A DNA stretch of 64,000 nucleotides from positions 978,536 through 1,042,535 of the forward strand of contig KV748178.1 in NCBI GenBank assembly GCA_001692895.1, read 5' to 3'. The notes beneath the pieces were generated by a model. That model was not told where the DNA came from. It ran no database searches and saw only the letters and a list, made by a program, of their open reading frames with translations. This document shows, one piece after another, positions 33,393-45,569 of this stretch. The stretch's first letter is position 1; each line of letters begins with the position of its first letter. This stretch comes from Cenococcum geophilum 1.58 (lineage: Eukaryota; Ascomycota; Dothideomycetes; Gloniales; Gloniaceae). The position numbers and the translations under genes were made by a program.

Positions 33393-36300
33393 CAGTAATC
33401 TTATTGGACTGGGGTCTATTTGGAGCTCCAGTGTGGATCCGGGGTGCAGCTGAGCGTGGTCACGGAAAAGTTGAACGTGGTCACCGATGGGGTCGGCGAA
33501 AGTTGAGCGTGGTCACCGATGGAACCGCCGGCAAAAGGTCGGCGTGGTCACACTTTTGCCCATACAGAACGCGCATCGTATGCACTGAATATGCGATGCA
33601 TACGCTGAGCATATACTACACCTATAAGAATAAATCGCGGTAGTAAACTGGCTTATTGGTAAGCATATGCTAAGCATATACGTAGCATATGCCCAGTATA
33701 TTCCCAGCGTATGCTTACTAATAAGCCAGTTTATCACCGTTATTTATTCTTATAAGTGCAGTATTTGCTCAGCATATGCATCGCATATTTAGTGCATACG
33801 GTTAGCATATGCTTAGTAAATACTATAGTATAGCCTACCTTTTATAAAACATAAAGGCAATACTTTAGAGGATAGTATATAGGGAGTAAGGTCTCTTTAA
33901 TATAAAGGTAGAATAGGTAGAGCGTATAGAGTGAGCATATACTCTGTATATGCTAAGACTATACATTACATATGCAGGATATTTTAATAACTTAGGTTAT
34001 TAATTTTATTATTGTATATGCCCCGCATATGCCTAGCATACAACCATTAATTTTTATTTATTAAATATTTTAAATTCTATTAAAATAAATATTTTGGTTT
34101 GTATATGCGCTGCATATGCATAAACCTCAGCGTGGTTAGAAGTTAAGCGTGGTCAGAAAGGTTCTGACCACGTTAAACTTTGTGACCACGCCGAGTTTTT
34201 CCGTGACCACGCCGAGCTGTGAGCCCCTAGAGCTCTAGATCTATACCCAATTCGGACTGCGGCTAAGGAGGAATAGAGCGCTAAGGAGTTAATGCATAAT
34301 TAGTAATATAACTGGTCTGATTAGTTATAAATTTGACCTCTATAACCAACCGATAGCCTATTTAAAGCTTTAAACTAGTTTATAAACTAGTTTAACCGGT
34401 TTAACCAGATAATATTTAATATATTATAAGGCTTGGCATAGTATTAAGTTGCAATTAATTATTAACAACGATATATTTAACAGTGTCTTCCTTATCGCCC
34501 TTATTGTCCTTATTACCCTTATTATCCTTATCGCCCTACCCTTCTTACCTAGCCCCCTCTTGCCTGGCTCCTTTACCAGTTTCCTAATCTATATTACCCT
34601 ATATCCTTTTTAATAGCGGCTTTAGCGGTAGCTTTAGTAGTAGCCTCTTCCTTATATAAATTGTTAACGTTAGAATTAATACCTTACTTAAAGGCCTTTG
34701 GCTTTAGGCGCCTATACTAAGATTTTAAGCACTTATTTACTTTAATAATATTAGCTTTAAGATAATTATAAGTATTAGTAACTAGGTATTTTATAAAGCT
34801 AAATACTCTTTTATACTTAGCGCTTATAAATAGTATAGCTTGCATATTAAGGACAAATTAGGCAAGCTTTAGCCATAAAAAATATTATAAATTCTAATAA
34901 GCTAGAGGATCTAAAGTAGGCTTAAGCTTAGTTTAAATATAGGCTTAGTAGGTGTTAACTTTTATAAGAGGCGTAGCCTTAATCTACTTATATAAGTATA
35001 GCCTACTAAAAGTTTCGCCTGGTATAAACTTAGTAATAAATAGCTCTTAGGCGGCCGCGGCTATATATTTACCTTTATATTCCTCTAGCTAGAGGTCCTC
35101 TATAAGGCCTTATATATTAAAATCCTTTAAATCTTTAGGGTTACCATATAGCTAATTCTTCTTTTTCATCTTTTTCTTAAATTCTTACTAAAATTAGGCC
35201 TATTTTTTATCTAGAAAATGAACTTATACAGCATAGTAAGCGGCACTATTGTCTATATATTTATAATATTATTTATACTTCTCCTATAAGAAATAAGCTA
35301 AGGCTTTTAAATAGGTGTATTTCTTACTACTATCGTATAGTTCTTATAGTTCTTTAAAAACTTCCTTTATATTAAATAAACACCTAAAAAGCTAATCTAT
35401 TATAGTAAACCAGCGGCAAAGCGTATACTTATAGCCCTAGCTATATATAGTTGCCTTATAGAAAGGCTATAGAACAGAGGAGAGCTTCTTAAGTAAAAAC
35501 CAGTAATAGGTTATAAGGGTATTATTTTCTATACCTTTACCGCGTTTTAGCATATAGTTACTATAAAAGGCCTAAATTTTTTTTAATTAATAGCGCGTAT
35601 AATAGAGCTAAAATATAAGTTCTATTAGGTTAAATTACTTTAGATTAACTAGTAGAATAAAATATTTTAATATTTTAATAAGTATAAATATTGCAACTGT
35701 AGCGGAGTAATATAAAATCTGGTACTCAATCTAAATAAACCCCTATCTTACTACGTTATATAAAGGCACTAAGTACAAAAATTAACTCTAGATTTTAGCT
35801 CTAGATTTTAGAACTTACCTTAGGTTAATTAAATTCTGCCTACTCCCTACTAACTATAACCTTTTAAAACTTCTTATAACGCTATAGCGATATCCTAATA
35901 TACCTTATAGTATTATATAGCCAACTAAATACTCCCTACTTCCTCTGGATTATTATAATAGCCTTAAAATCTCGCTAGCCATATACTAACTTAAGCTCCT
36001 CTAAAATAGTATCTATAGTCTTACCTAAAAGAAAGACCTAGGCAGCTAGGTTAACTATATAGCTAAAATACTAAAGGCAATAACATTTCCGCTATCTCTC
36101 TATTATTTAGGGGCAAAGAGTTTTTAGAATTAGGTTAATAGCTATATTATTACTTAACGCGTTATTAAGTATAAAATACCCAATTTAACTTCTAATTTTA
36201 TATTTACTAACTATATTAAGAACTACCTGGGCTATATTAGCACTACTATACTCTCCCTTAGGCTACTACAAGGTAAGAAGCTTTTTTTAGCGAACTCCAT

Positions 36301-36727
36301 TACAATTAATATAATAGGCGACTATTATAATAATATCGAAGTAATTAAGTAACGTTTATAAGTTAAAGAATAGGTATATATTTAAACAAGCTTCTTGTAA
36401 GTCTTCTTATAGTAACCTTTTTTTACTTCTTTAACTCTCTTATTACCTACTTACGTACTATATTTTACAAAGGAAGCAACTTTATAAGGCCCTTATTTAG
36501 ATACTAAATCATTTTAATAAAGTAGACGTTCTTAATTTGGTAAAATGCCATATAGTAGTATACGAGCTACTAAATTAGTAAAAGCTTAAAAGCTTTATAC
36601 TAAGCCTTCTAAATATAATCCTGCTATAAAATAAAGTGGTAAATTAGGCCTTTAGCTAGAATTACTTTACCGTTTTTATTAAGTCGATAAGCCCGTCCCT
36701 AGTAGCCCAATACTATTAAATTACTAT
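33393..36727 (-). mobile_element. hAT DNA transposon 2, left end split by a foldback element
   Basis: The left terminus CAGTAATCTTATTGGACTGG is at 33393. After the insertion at 33447-34219 the same family sequence resumes (34223 onward). The interior to about 36700 is heavily RIPped transposase on the minus strand, with a C-terminal hAT dimerisation motif at about 34900-34670 (ISAKYKRVFSFIKYLVTNTY). The right end near 36700-36727 (TATTAAATTACTATTG) looks like a decayed TIR directly abutting an LTR; no TSD was established. Confidence 0.7.
33447..34219. mobile_element. Foldback element with GTGGTCAC subterminal repeats and GCATATGC palindromes
   Basis: The ends are inverted copies of each other over about 38 bp (CAGCT..GCGTGGTCACGG both ways). 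Inside the left end GTGGTCAC recurs at 33456, 33477, 33509 and 33544; the right end carries the inverse (GTGACCACGCC) several times. At 33580-33798 a second, near-perfect inverted repeat has arms of roughly 90 nt. The octamer GCATATGC and close variants recur about ten times. No coding potential. It lies inside hAT 2 and is hardly RIPped, so it looks younger. Possibly a non-autonomous hAT-like or novel foldback transposon. Confidence 0.75.
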
Positions 36728-36920
36728 TGTGACGGCTCGAACTATTGAACAAATGTCTCGACAGAGACTTGAACAAATGCTTGCAAGATGAAGCGAACAA
36801 ATGCTATATTACGAAGATATTAAGCTGAGGAGCAAGAGAAGGTGGTGAGGCCACGTCTATATATATATGCCAAGTCTTAAGCGAACCCCTAACTAGGTGA
36901 CGCGCTCCAGCGCCGTCACA
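36728..36920 (-). repeat. 3' LTR of a minus-strand gypsy element
   Basis: 193 bp with perfect 9-bp inverted ends TGTGACGGC/GCCGTCACA. Directly right of it on the plus strand is TTACCCCCCCTTTG, the complement of a polypurine tract, so the element runs on the minus strand. Related to the LTR-like sequence at 13147. CpA and TpG are largely retained. Confidence 0.75.
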
Positions 36921-37731
36921 TTACCCCCCCCTTTGAAAAAGCCTGCCCTCAGGCGTCATTCTCTAGTACTTATCTACCTTGTATACAGTTGTAGTTATTA
37001 CTACAGGTGGGGCAGCAGTGGTCGATGAGATGCTGCAGGCAGGGCAGCGGATGTCTGTTATAGTACTGTAGGCAGGAGCAGTAGTGGTCGAATTAAGGTC
37101 AGCTGCAGGCGTAGCAGCAGTTATTAGTTATCGGATTAGCTGCAGGTAGGAGCAGCAGATGTCTATTCGGGTAGTAGTATGGTACTAGCGGCGGTAACAA
37201 TAGTAGTCGAGCATAGAGCTCGTCTATTAGTTGTCTTGTAATAGCAGGTTAATTATAGAGCTTGGGCTATTAATTGGTTAATAGATAGCAGGTATAACGG
37301 CGCTATTGTTTATCTAGTTTGTAGCAGTACGATATAAGTGGAAGTCGTGGATCGTAGGCGTAACGGCACAATTGTACGGTTAGAAGACTATAGGCGTATT
37401 AGCATAGTTGTGGTTAGGTCGTAGTAGCAGGCGTATTAGCGCTACTATTGTCTAGTATATAGATTGTATGCATATTGGCACGATCGGTAGTTAATAGTAG
37501 AGTAATGCCAGCGTCGGTAGTCCTAGTTGATTTCGTTCCTTAAAGCTTATATAGCTTAGTATTAGTTAGGGTCGTTCCTTATAGATAGTGGCTAAGTATT
37601 AGTTAACTTCTATATAGCCTAATAGTTTGAATAAATGCTTAAAAAGGCTTAAACGCAGCTAATGGCTTAGTATTAATAAACGTCGTTCCCATAGATAGTA
37701 TCTTAGTATTAGCCGATATCGTTCCTCGCAG
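36921..37731 (-). mobile_element. 3' internal remnant of the same minus-strand gypsy
   Basis: Starts with GCCTGCCCTCAGGC, the complement of the GCCTGAGGGCAGGC block found just before the 3' LTR in related elements (compare 49573-49605). The remainder is non-coding with loosely repeated GTAGCAGGCGTATTAGC-type units. It is cut at 37731 by the LTR of gypsy D. Confidence 0.55.
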
Positions 37732-37872
37732 TGTCACGGAACCCACAGCTTATATCAGCTACGCGTAAGTATATCACCTCCTTACGCCCTCGACCCTTAC
37801 GATCGATCGCGCAACGTCTTATAGACTCCTTAAATACATACGCTCTATAGCTACTGCCCACGTCCCATAACA
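37732..37872 (+). repeat. 5' LTR of gypsy D (internally deleted)
   Basis: Begins TGTCACGGAACCC and ends CCCATAACA. Compared with the 3' LTR it lacks about 50 bp after the first 13 bp; the rest aligns (GCTACGCGTAAGTATAT, CCTTACGCCCTCGACCC). Confidence 0.85.
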
Positions 37873-38039
37873 TTACGTTGCGCCTTTTTTACTACTGACA
37901 CTCAGCCTATAACCAATTCTACGTCTCTATAATACCGCAGGCGCTGCTAAAAGCAGCGTGTTTATGAGTTACCTTACTCTATACTTCTAAGGAACCCACA
38001 ATAGTAAGATAATATTTCTTATTAGCCACTATATTAAAC

Positions 38040-39600
38040 CTAAAGAACAATCTAATACCTATACTTAACCTACGCCGCCAATTAACCCTAGGAGAATTCG
38101 ACTTATTAGCCCTAGCCTTAACCCCTAAGGGGAAGCCTAGTGGCTTAAAAGATTATAACGACCTTAATAAGGTAGACATTAATAATGTCTTATCCTTTAT
38201 TAACTATATAACTACAGGTAAGTAAGCGGAAAAGCTACTACCTATTAAAATCGAAATATAAGACGCCGAGACGTTTATAAAAAAGGTAGTATAAGAATCT
38301 AATAAATACTACCGCCTTTTATAGAACTACTACCTAAAGCTTATATAAGCTGAAATACGTACTACCTAAAATCGCGATATTATCTAAGACCTATAGGCTT
38401 ATAAGGCGCTCGCTAATAACATACGCTAAAAGACTAAAGATAACCTCTATATGTCTAAACGCGACATCTAACGGTTAAAGAAGGCTAAGATTATACTTAT
38501 TGCTATAGTTACTAAAAAAGACGGCATAATTAAATACCTATAATCTTAACTTAATAAGCATATTCGTAATAACGCTAGATACCTCTTTACTATATATAAC
38601 GCTACCTAAGTCTTTACGCCCCTAATAACTTTACCTACTTAACGCTTAACAGAGGGTTAGCGCTAAGCAGCTTTACTTAATAGGAACCCTTACCAAGGTA
38701 GTAATAATAAAAGCTATAATAATTAAATCTAAGCTGCCACTGTAGGGTTTAATATACATTACCCTAATTCTCTAGTTTTTTAGGGAGACCGTAAGGAATA
38801 TAGCTACTAAAAGATATAAATCCGCAAGAAACTAACCTAGAGCGCTTGCCTTTTTCCTACGGAAAATACTAAGATTAGTTATATTATCGGGCAAATAAAA
38901 GGTATACTATTTAATAGACTCTTCGCCTAATGGGAGACTAATAGCCCCTAAAAGTAGTAGTTCTACTAGGAAGTCCTTAATAATCTTAACCTAATATACT
39001 ATAACTACGACCTATTAGCTACTAGCTAAGCTAAACTATATACCCTAAAGATAAACCCTACTAAATTATTTAATAAATTCTATGTTAAATTCTAGGAATA
39101 TACTAGAGCCCTTACTTAAGATAATACTAAAGACTAGGAGGACCTCCTTAAAAAAGTTACTTATCGCCTTAGTTACGCAGCCGCCAGCTATAACTATAAC
39201 AATGTTTATAATATAGTAGCAGCTCTATAGAAGATTAAATAATAACTAAATTAGATTACTACTGCTAACCCTTACCTAAAAACCTCTCTATAGAAGCCTT
39301 CTAGGCCTACTAAACCTATATATACTAAGCTACCAACGCCTATTACCTTAAGTGCTACTAGAGCTAATATCGATTTCTCTATACTAACCTTCCTATAAAA
39401 ACTCCTAGATAGAGAGCGCGAGCTACTCTAGAAACTAGGACGCTGCTATAAATGCTAATAAGAAGGCTGCTATTATAATAACCTAAACTGCCTAATAGCT
39501 AGGTTTAGTAGCTACCGCCTAATACCTAGCCTAATACCCTAAACACCAAATATATTACTATATACCACTACTATATAAGATAAAGACGTAGTAATAGTAG
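38040..39600 (+). pseudogene. Gypsy D gag, RIP-disabled
   Basis: Fragmented Gag-like frame with frequent TAG/TAA. A Cys-rich knuckle-like stretch lies at about 39430-39490 (GRCYKC ... EGCYYNNLNC). Start not certain. Confidence 0.6.
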
Positions 39601-40941
39601 TAAAGTTGGATATAAAAGCGGAAAACGCTAAGTCCTAGCTCTAAGTTGCGGGTTAGAACGCCCTAATAATAGAGGGATTTATATATCGGCTTACTTAATA
39701 GATAACTTAGTAAAGATAAATAGACGGAAATAGATAGTTTTACCTATAATAGGAACTACTGCTAAAAAATAATATAAAAGCTGTTCTATAATTAATTGCG
39801 GAGCTATTAATAAATTTATAGATACCTAATTTGTGCATACTTATAACCTACCTACCTTACCCCTTACTAAAGCCCGCGCCCTATAATTTATTAACAGTAG
39901 TTATACTGTATAAAAGATTACCTATATAGTATAACTTTATCTAGATATAAATAGGCACTAGGAAGAACTCTAGGCCTATATTATACTACTTACCAACTAC
40001 CCTATTATCCTTAAAATAAACTAGCTTAAATAATACAACCCTACTATTAACTAGAAGAAGAGAGAAGTAACCTTTAACTCTAAATACTATAGAGAGACTT
40101 GCCTAGGGTATAGCCTAACTGCCTTTATTTACTTCCTAAAATATTAACCTATAGAACCCCTTATTACCCTACCTATAACTAACTACCACTATATAAGTGC
40201 CCTAGTTTTTTACTATATAGTACGTAAAAAAGGCTAAACCGTCGCCGTAGCTTTCTAATTATAACTATATAAGCTTAATAAAGAATAGGATTATATCCTC
40301 TATAGTAATAGGATAGATATAGTTAACCTTTTAAAAGATAACGCCCCTATAGAACTTTATAGACTTTCGCCTTTAGACTTTAAGAAGTTTATAAAGCTTA
40401 AAAAAGGACTTACTAATAAAGAACTCCGTAAGCTCCTCCCTAAGAGGTACTATAACTTTACTAATATATACTTATAAAAGGGCGTAGATATACTCCCCCT
40501 ATATTAACCTAACGACTATACCATTAATATTAAATAAGGAAAAATACTACCTTATAAGAGACCTTATCTAATATTAAAAAAGAAAGTTTTAGTTATAAAA
40601 AAGTATATTAACGAGCATATTAATAAAGGATTTATTTGTCCTAGCATATTACTAATAGCTACCCTTATTCTTCTCGCTAGGAAACTAAAAGGAGGTATTT
40701 AATTCTATATTAACTATAGAGGACTTAACGCTATTATAATTAAAAACTAATACCTAGTACCGCTTATACGTAAGACCCTTAAGCGGCTTAATTAAGCCAA
40801 AATCTATACTAAGCTTAATATTATTGCCGCCTTTAACTATCTCTAAATATAGAAAGGTAATAAATAGAAAACCATATTTGTATTACGCTTTAGCCAATTA
40901 AAATATACTATTATACGCTTTAGCGTATATAACAGCCTAGG

Positions 40942-41156
40942 TGTAAGGGGATCTTATAGACAGGGGGCTATAAGGACACGATTGGAACAGGATAGATTAG
41001 TAAGAGAGACGAATCCTTAAGGAGGTAAGGCCTCTAGGATCGTGGAGACTATATACTACGGGCACGTGCCTCTAGCACGTGACCGGCGACCATCCGAGGG
41101 GCGTTTAGGGGTTGCCCTAAGGGCAACCTAAGGTGTCCACAATAATATCCCTTACA
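40942..41156. repeat. Solo LTR with 5-bp TSD inside gypsy D RT
   Basis: 215 bp, TGTAAGGGGATC...ATATCCCTTACA. Flanks are CTAGG (40937-40941) and CCAGG (41157-41161), which become identical if the left copy underwent a CA to TA change. The LTR itself keeps normal CpA content and contains GGGCACGTGCC and CTAGCACGTG sites. Removing it rejoins the RT sequence. It matches no other LTR in the window. Confidence 0.88.
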
Positions 41157-41340
41157 CCAGGCACCTTTTAAACTATATTAATAACGCCTTACGGGACTAC
41201 TTTAACGACTTCTGCTTTACGTACCTAGACGATATACTTATTTATAATAATAACCCTTTTAAGCATACTAAATACGTTTAAAAGGTCCTATAGCGCCTTA
41301 GGGACGTAGGACTTTATATTAATTTAAAGAAATATAAATT

Positions 41341-41406
41341 CTTAATTATAGAAGTAAAATACCTTAATTATAGAAGTAAAATACCTTAATTATAGAAGTA
41401 AAATAC
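41341..41406. repeat. 22-bp unit in three direct copies
   Basis: Perfect triplication of a unit starting CTTAATTATAGAAG inside the RT coding region of gypsy D. The absence of differences means it arose after RIP or escaped it. Confidence 0.95.
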
Positions 41407-43947
41407 CTTAAACTAATTGTTACTACTAAGGGTGTCTATATAGACCCTAAGAAAGTACGCATAATTACTAAATAGTAAGCCCCTAACTGCATTAAGGACG
41501 TATAAGCCTTCCTTAGTTTTACTAACTTCTATTAAAAATTTATATATAACTTCTTAGGCGTAGTAGTACTACTTATAGTAATAATGCAAATAAAGGGCCT
41601 TTCTATAAAAGGAAGAAAAACGCACTTACGCTTTACTTAAACGCCTAAATACGAGAAGGCGTTTTAAGACCTTAAAAATACCTTTACTAAAGCACCTATC
41701 CTAGCTTACTTTATACTAGGACAACAACTCTATCTTAAAACTAACTCCTTAGACTACGTTAACATAGGTATCCTCTTCTAAATAGGTAATAACGGTCTTC
41801 TTTACCTAGTCGCATTCTACTTATCTAAGCTTATACTATAAGAGTATAACTATAAAATCTATAATAAAAACTCCTTATAATTATATAAGCGTTTAAAGAA
41901 TTCTAACTAGAACTCTTCTTAGTAAAGCCTAACTAGCTAACTAAAGTCCTTATAGACCATCGCAACCTTAAGTACTTTATAACTATAAAGCAGCTAAACT
42001 AACGCNANGTATATTAGAACGAGTTCCTCTCTAGTTTTAACTTTAAAATTATATATAGACTAGGAGTATAAGGTACTAAACCTAATAGCCTAATACGCCG
42101 CTTATAAGACCTTCCTTAGTCTAAAGATAACCCTTATAATTAGTTTTAATAACAAATAATTCTAAAAGCACGAAATTTAGCCTTAGGTATACTACCTATA
42201 ATAGAGCTAACTATACCTTAGCTTTATACTATAGAACTAAAATTACCTCCTAAAATTAATAAGCTTATTACTACAGTATATAACACCTCTATTAACCTAT
42301 TACTATATTAACTTATTACTATAAAGACTACTAGCGCCTATATACTACCTATTAATATCTAAAGCTTAGGCCAGATTAATATAGCAGCTTTAGAAGTAAA
42401 AGAGAACAGGCTCTATTATAGAGGCCGCCTATTTATCCTTAACTTAAAAATTTTATAACGGCAACTAATCTAAATGGCCTATAACCTCTAATTAAGCGGC
42501 CACCTAGGTAGAGGAGGAACCTATAAGCTCCTTAGCCGATACTACTTTTAGCTAAAAATAATAGACTTAGTTAAACGCTTTATAGGCGCCTACTATAGTT
42601 ATAAGCGCGCTAAGGCCTTTAATATAAAGTACCAAGGACTACTATACCCTCTATTAGTACCTATATAATAATAGGTAGATATTACTATAGATTTCGTTAT
42701 TAACCTACTACCCTATAAATAACACGGCCGTATTTATAAGAACATCCTTATAATAATATACCGACTTATAAAAGAGCGCTACTATGTCCCAACTAAAGGT
42801 GTAGCTGTTAGTAATATTACTAACGCCTTCCTTTATAAAGTTTACTAACTATATAGGTTACCTAACTTAATTATATCTAACTAAGGCATATAATTTAACT
42901 CTAATATATAGAGACAAATCTACTAACGCCTTAGCATCTCCGTTAAGATATCTATATCCTTTTATTATAAAACTGCTGAGTAACTAAAAAACGCTAATAC
43001 TAGTATAAAAGCGTACCTATAATAGGTAGTCGCCTATAGTTAAAATAACTAGGTAGATTACCTCCTACTAGGTAAATTTATAGTAAATAACTATATCTTA
43101 ACCACTATAGGACTTACCCCGTTCTTCGCGAATAAGGGTTATTACCCCTAATCTAGTATAGAGCTACTAGAACCTATTAATAAGAAACTACTATATAGAA
43201 AACGCCTTAAAATACTACTTACCAACTAGTATACAGACCGTATAAAAAATCTACTTAACTACTATAAGGGAGAAATGGCCTAGGCCTAAGTAAAGTAGGC
43301 CTACTTCGCTAACTGTTATAAAACGCCACCACCGGAGATATATATTAGCGACTAGGTATAGCTAGATATATATAATATCTCTATACAGAGGCTTATAAAG
43401 TCACTTAATTATAAGAACCTCGGCCCCTATTTAATTAAATAAGTCATTAATAGGGGAGCTATATATAAGCTAGAACTCCTACTTACCCTAGCCACTTATA
43501 GGATATAGCCTATATTTTACCTATAGCTACTATACCTCTATTAGCCTAACCCTTTACTAGGGCAAATATAGCCTAAACCCCTATTAGTACTAATCCGAAA
43601 TAAGAACGAAGATAAAAACTATAAGGAGTAAACCGTTAAACAAATAATTAACTCTAAATACTTTAGTAAAGGTAGAGGACGACAGCTCTATTATAGAGCT
43701 ATATATATAGGATTTAATATAAATTAACTAGAATAGTAACTATAGAAAGACTTTAAAAATGCAAAGGATTTAATTAGTAACTTTTACTACGCAAACCTAT
43801 AAAAACTGGGCTTAAGCAGAGATTTTATACCTAATCCTCTATAGGAGCCCTTATAGAGTTAAACCGTTATATATTACTATATAAGGGTAAATTGCTATTA
43901 AATTGCCATTAGATTGCGGTAAAGTGCGATTATATAACTAGAATATT

Positions 43948-44159
43948 TGTTACGGCACTAGCAAACTGCCGCAGATTGCCGTCACGTGATGGCAAAGTGC
44001 GGTCACGTGACCGGAGGATTGTATATAACTTTGAGCAGTGCTTCTGTTCTTCCCCTTTCCTTTCTTTAGCTTTAGATATTCGTTTATAGATAATCTAATC
44101 GTATAGGCCTATGCGTTTCTCTTACTGTGTCCGTGCCTCGATTAACTAAGTCGCTAATA
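43948..44159 (+). repeat. 5' LTR of gypsy C
   Basis: Begins TGTTACGGCAC; the expected final CA is TA after RIP. Contains two CACGTGA/CACGTGAC sites and a TATATAACTT box at about 44022, a candidate promoter. Confidence 0.93.
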
Positions 44160-44373
44160 TTATCTAAAGCTTATACTACTCTTTCTTCCTAAAAAGGAAC
44201 TTAAATATATCTATAAACCCCGAGGATAGGACCCTAAGGATATTACTAGAACTATAAGGACAGGATAAAACTAAAAGGATATATATAATATAAACCCTAA
44301 GAATAGGATACGTATGGACTAGAACCCCCAAAAATAAATAAAACACTAGAAATTACCTAATACCCCTACTACT

Positions 44374-45480
44374 ATGCTAAGAAACATAGCAGCCGGCAAA
44401 GTAGCTGTAGGACCCTTAACTACCTCTAATGGTGAAATAGTTACTATCTTAACCCCCTAGGCGGATCTTACGGCAGCTAATACTGAAATTAAATGGCTAC
44501 GAGAACTGCTTAAAATTAGAGATACCCCTATATCTAGCGATGACTTATTAGATAGACTTACTATAGTCCTTAAGGCCCTAGCCTAACGTATAGTATTAGT
44601 ATTATTACGGTCCGCGAAGGTTATAGACCCCCTATTGCTTATAGACAAAACTAACCCTATATTTAATAATTGGAAGCTTTAATTATAAGATAAGCTTAAA
44701 GTTAATAAGGACTACTTCCCTACTGCTTAAGCTAAGATAGCCTATGTCTTCGGCCGTACTGGCGGAGATACCTAGACGTACCTACGTCCGTAATATGCTG
44801 TAGATTTAGTAAACCCTTTCGTCTTAGAAGAAGAAATAATTAACTACCTGTCTTCTATTTATAAGGACCCCTTTAAGATATAAAATGCCCGCCTTAATTA
44901 TAAAAGCCTAAATATAAAAATAATGGAGACCTTTTTAGCCTTTTAGACCTGCTTTCTATACCTAGCCGGCTAAGCCTAAATTCCCTATAAAGACCTGCTA
45001 CTAGACCTCTTTAATAAGCTTACCCTAGACCTATAGCGCGCCGTATTACTAGTTTATACTACTATATAGACGCTAAAGGTACTTATAGACTACTATCTAG
45101 CTATTAACTAAGGCCTTTATTAAATTAAGGTACGAGCTAAGCGGTATAAAGCTAGAAACTCTTCTAACTAGACTATAAGTACTATAAGAACGGCCTATAG
45201 TGCCCCGGCACAATCTATAACTCCTATAATACTAGCTGTATAGCCCGCTATTAATCTAGTAGCTAGCCGTATAGCCAGCCCTACCGCGGGGCTAGCATTT
45301 ACTCGGCCTACCTATAGCGACCCCTATAAATAGGCTCTTAGTAACTAAGGAGCTTACTTTTTATACGGTTAAAAGGACTATTTTATAAAAGACTGTCTAA
45401 TAAAGGCAAAAGTAGACGAGGTTTTACTAATCTAGGAGGATAGTATGGAGTTGGAAAAAGAGAAACCTTAGAGAAAGACT
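44374..45480 (+). pseudogene. Gypsy C gag, RIP-disabled
   Basis: Frame begins MLRNIAAGKVAVGPLTTSNG and runs through several stops. The knuckle near 45350-45400 reads AYFLYG then KDYFIKDC: two Cys ligands and the His are Tyr, leaving only the last Cys. TGC-to-TAC and CAT-to-TAT changes explain this. Confidence 0.8.
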
Positions 45481-45569
45481 CCTCTCTAGGGTTAAAAGGG
45501 ATTAATATATTATATATTAATCTAGGTTGGCTAGTTAGTAGAAGAAGCTACACTATCCTTTATACTTTA

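Larger units (their letters stand above)
39640..43880 (+). pseudogene. Gypsy D pol (PR-RT-RH-INT-chromodomain), RIP-disabled and interrupted
   Basis: Protease around 39790-40050 (LINCGAI, with Asn for the catalytic Asp). RT at about 40430-41480, split by the solo LTR; its catalytic YLDD at 41222-41233 is intact, the only intact one in the window. RNase H about 41600-42010. Integrase about 42460-43250 (GHLGRGGTYKLLSRYYF; VDITIDFVINLLPYK). Chromodomain about 43620-43830 (QLYYRAIYIGF...DFKNAKDLIS). Three direct copies of a 22-bp unit at 41341-41406 add 44 bp, shifting the RT frame. N bases at 42006-42008. Confidence 0.85.

Noticed and set aside
33362-33737. Open frames across the foldback element
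   Set aside because: Produced by GTGGTCAC and GCATATGC repeats; no domain, and they cross an insertion boundary.
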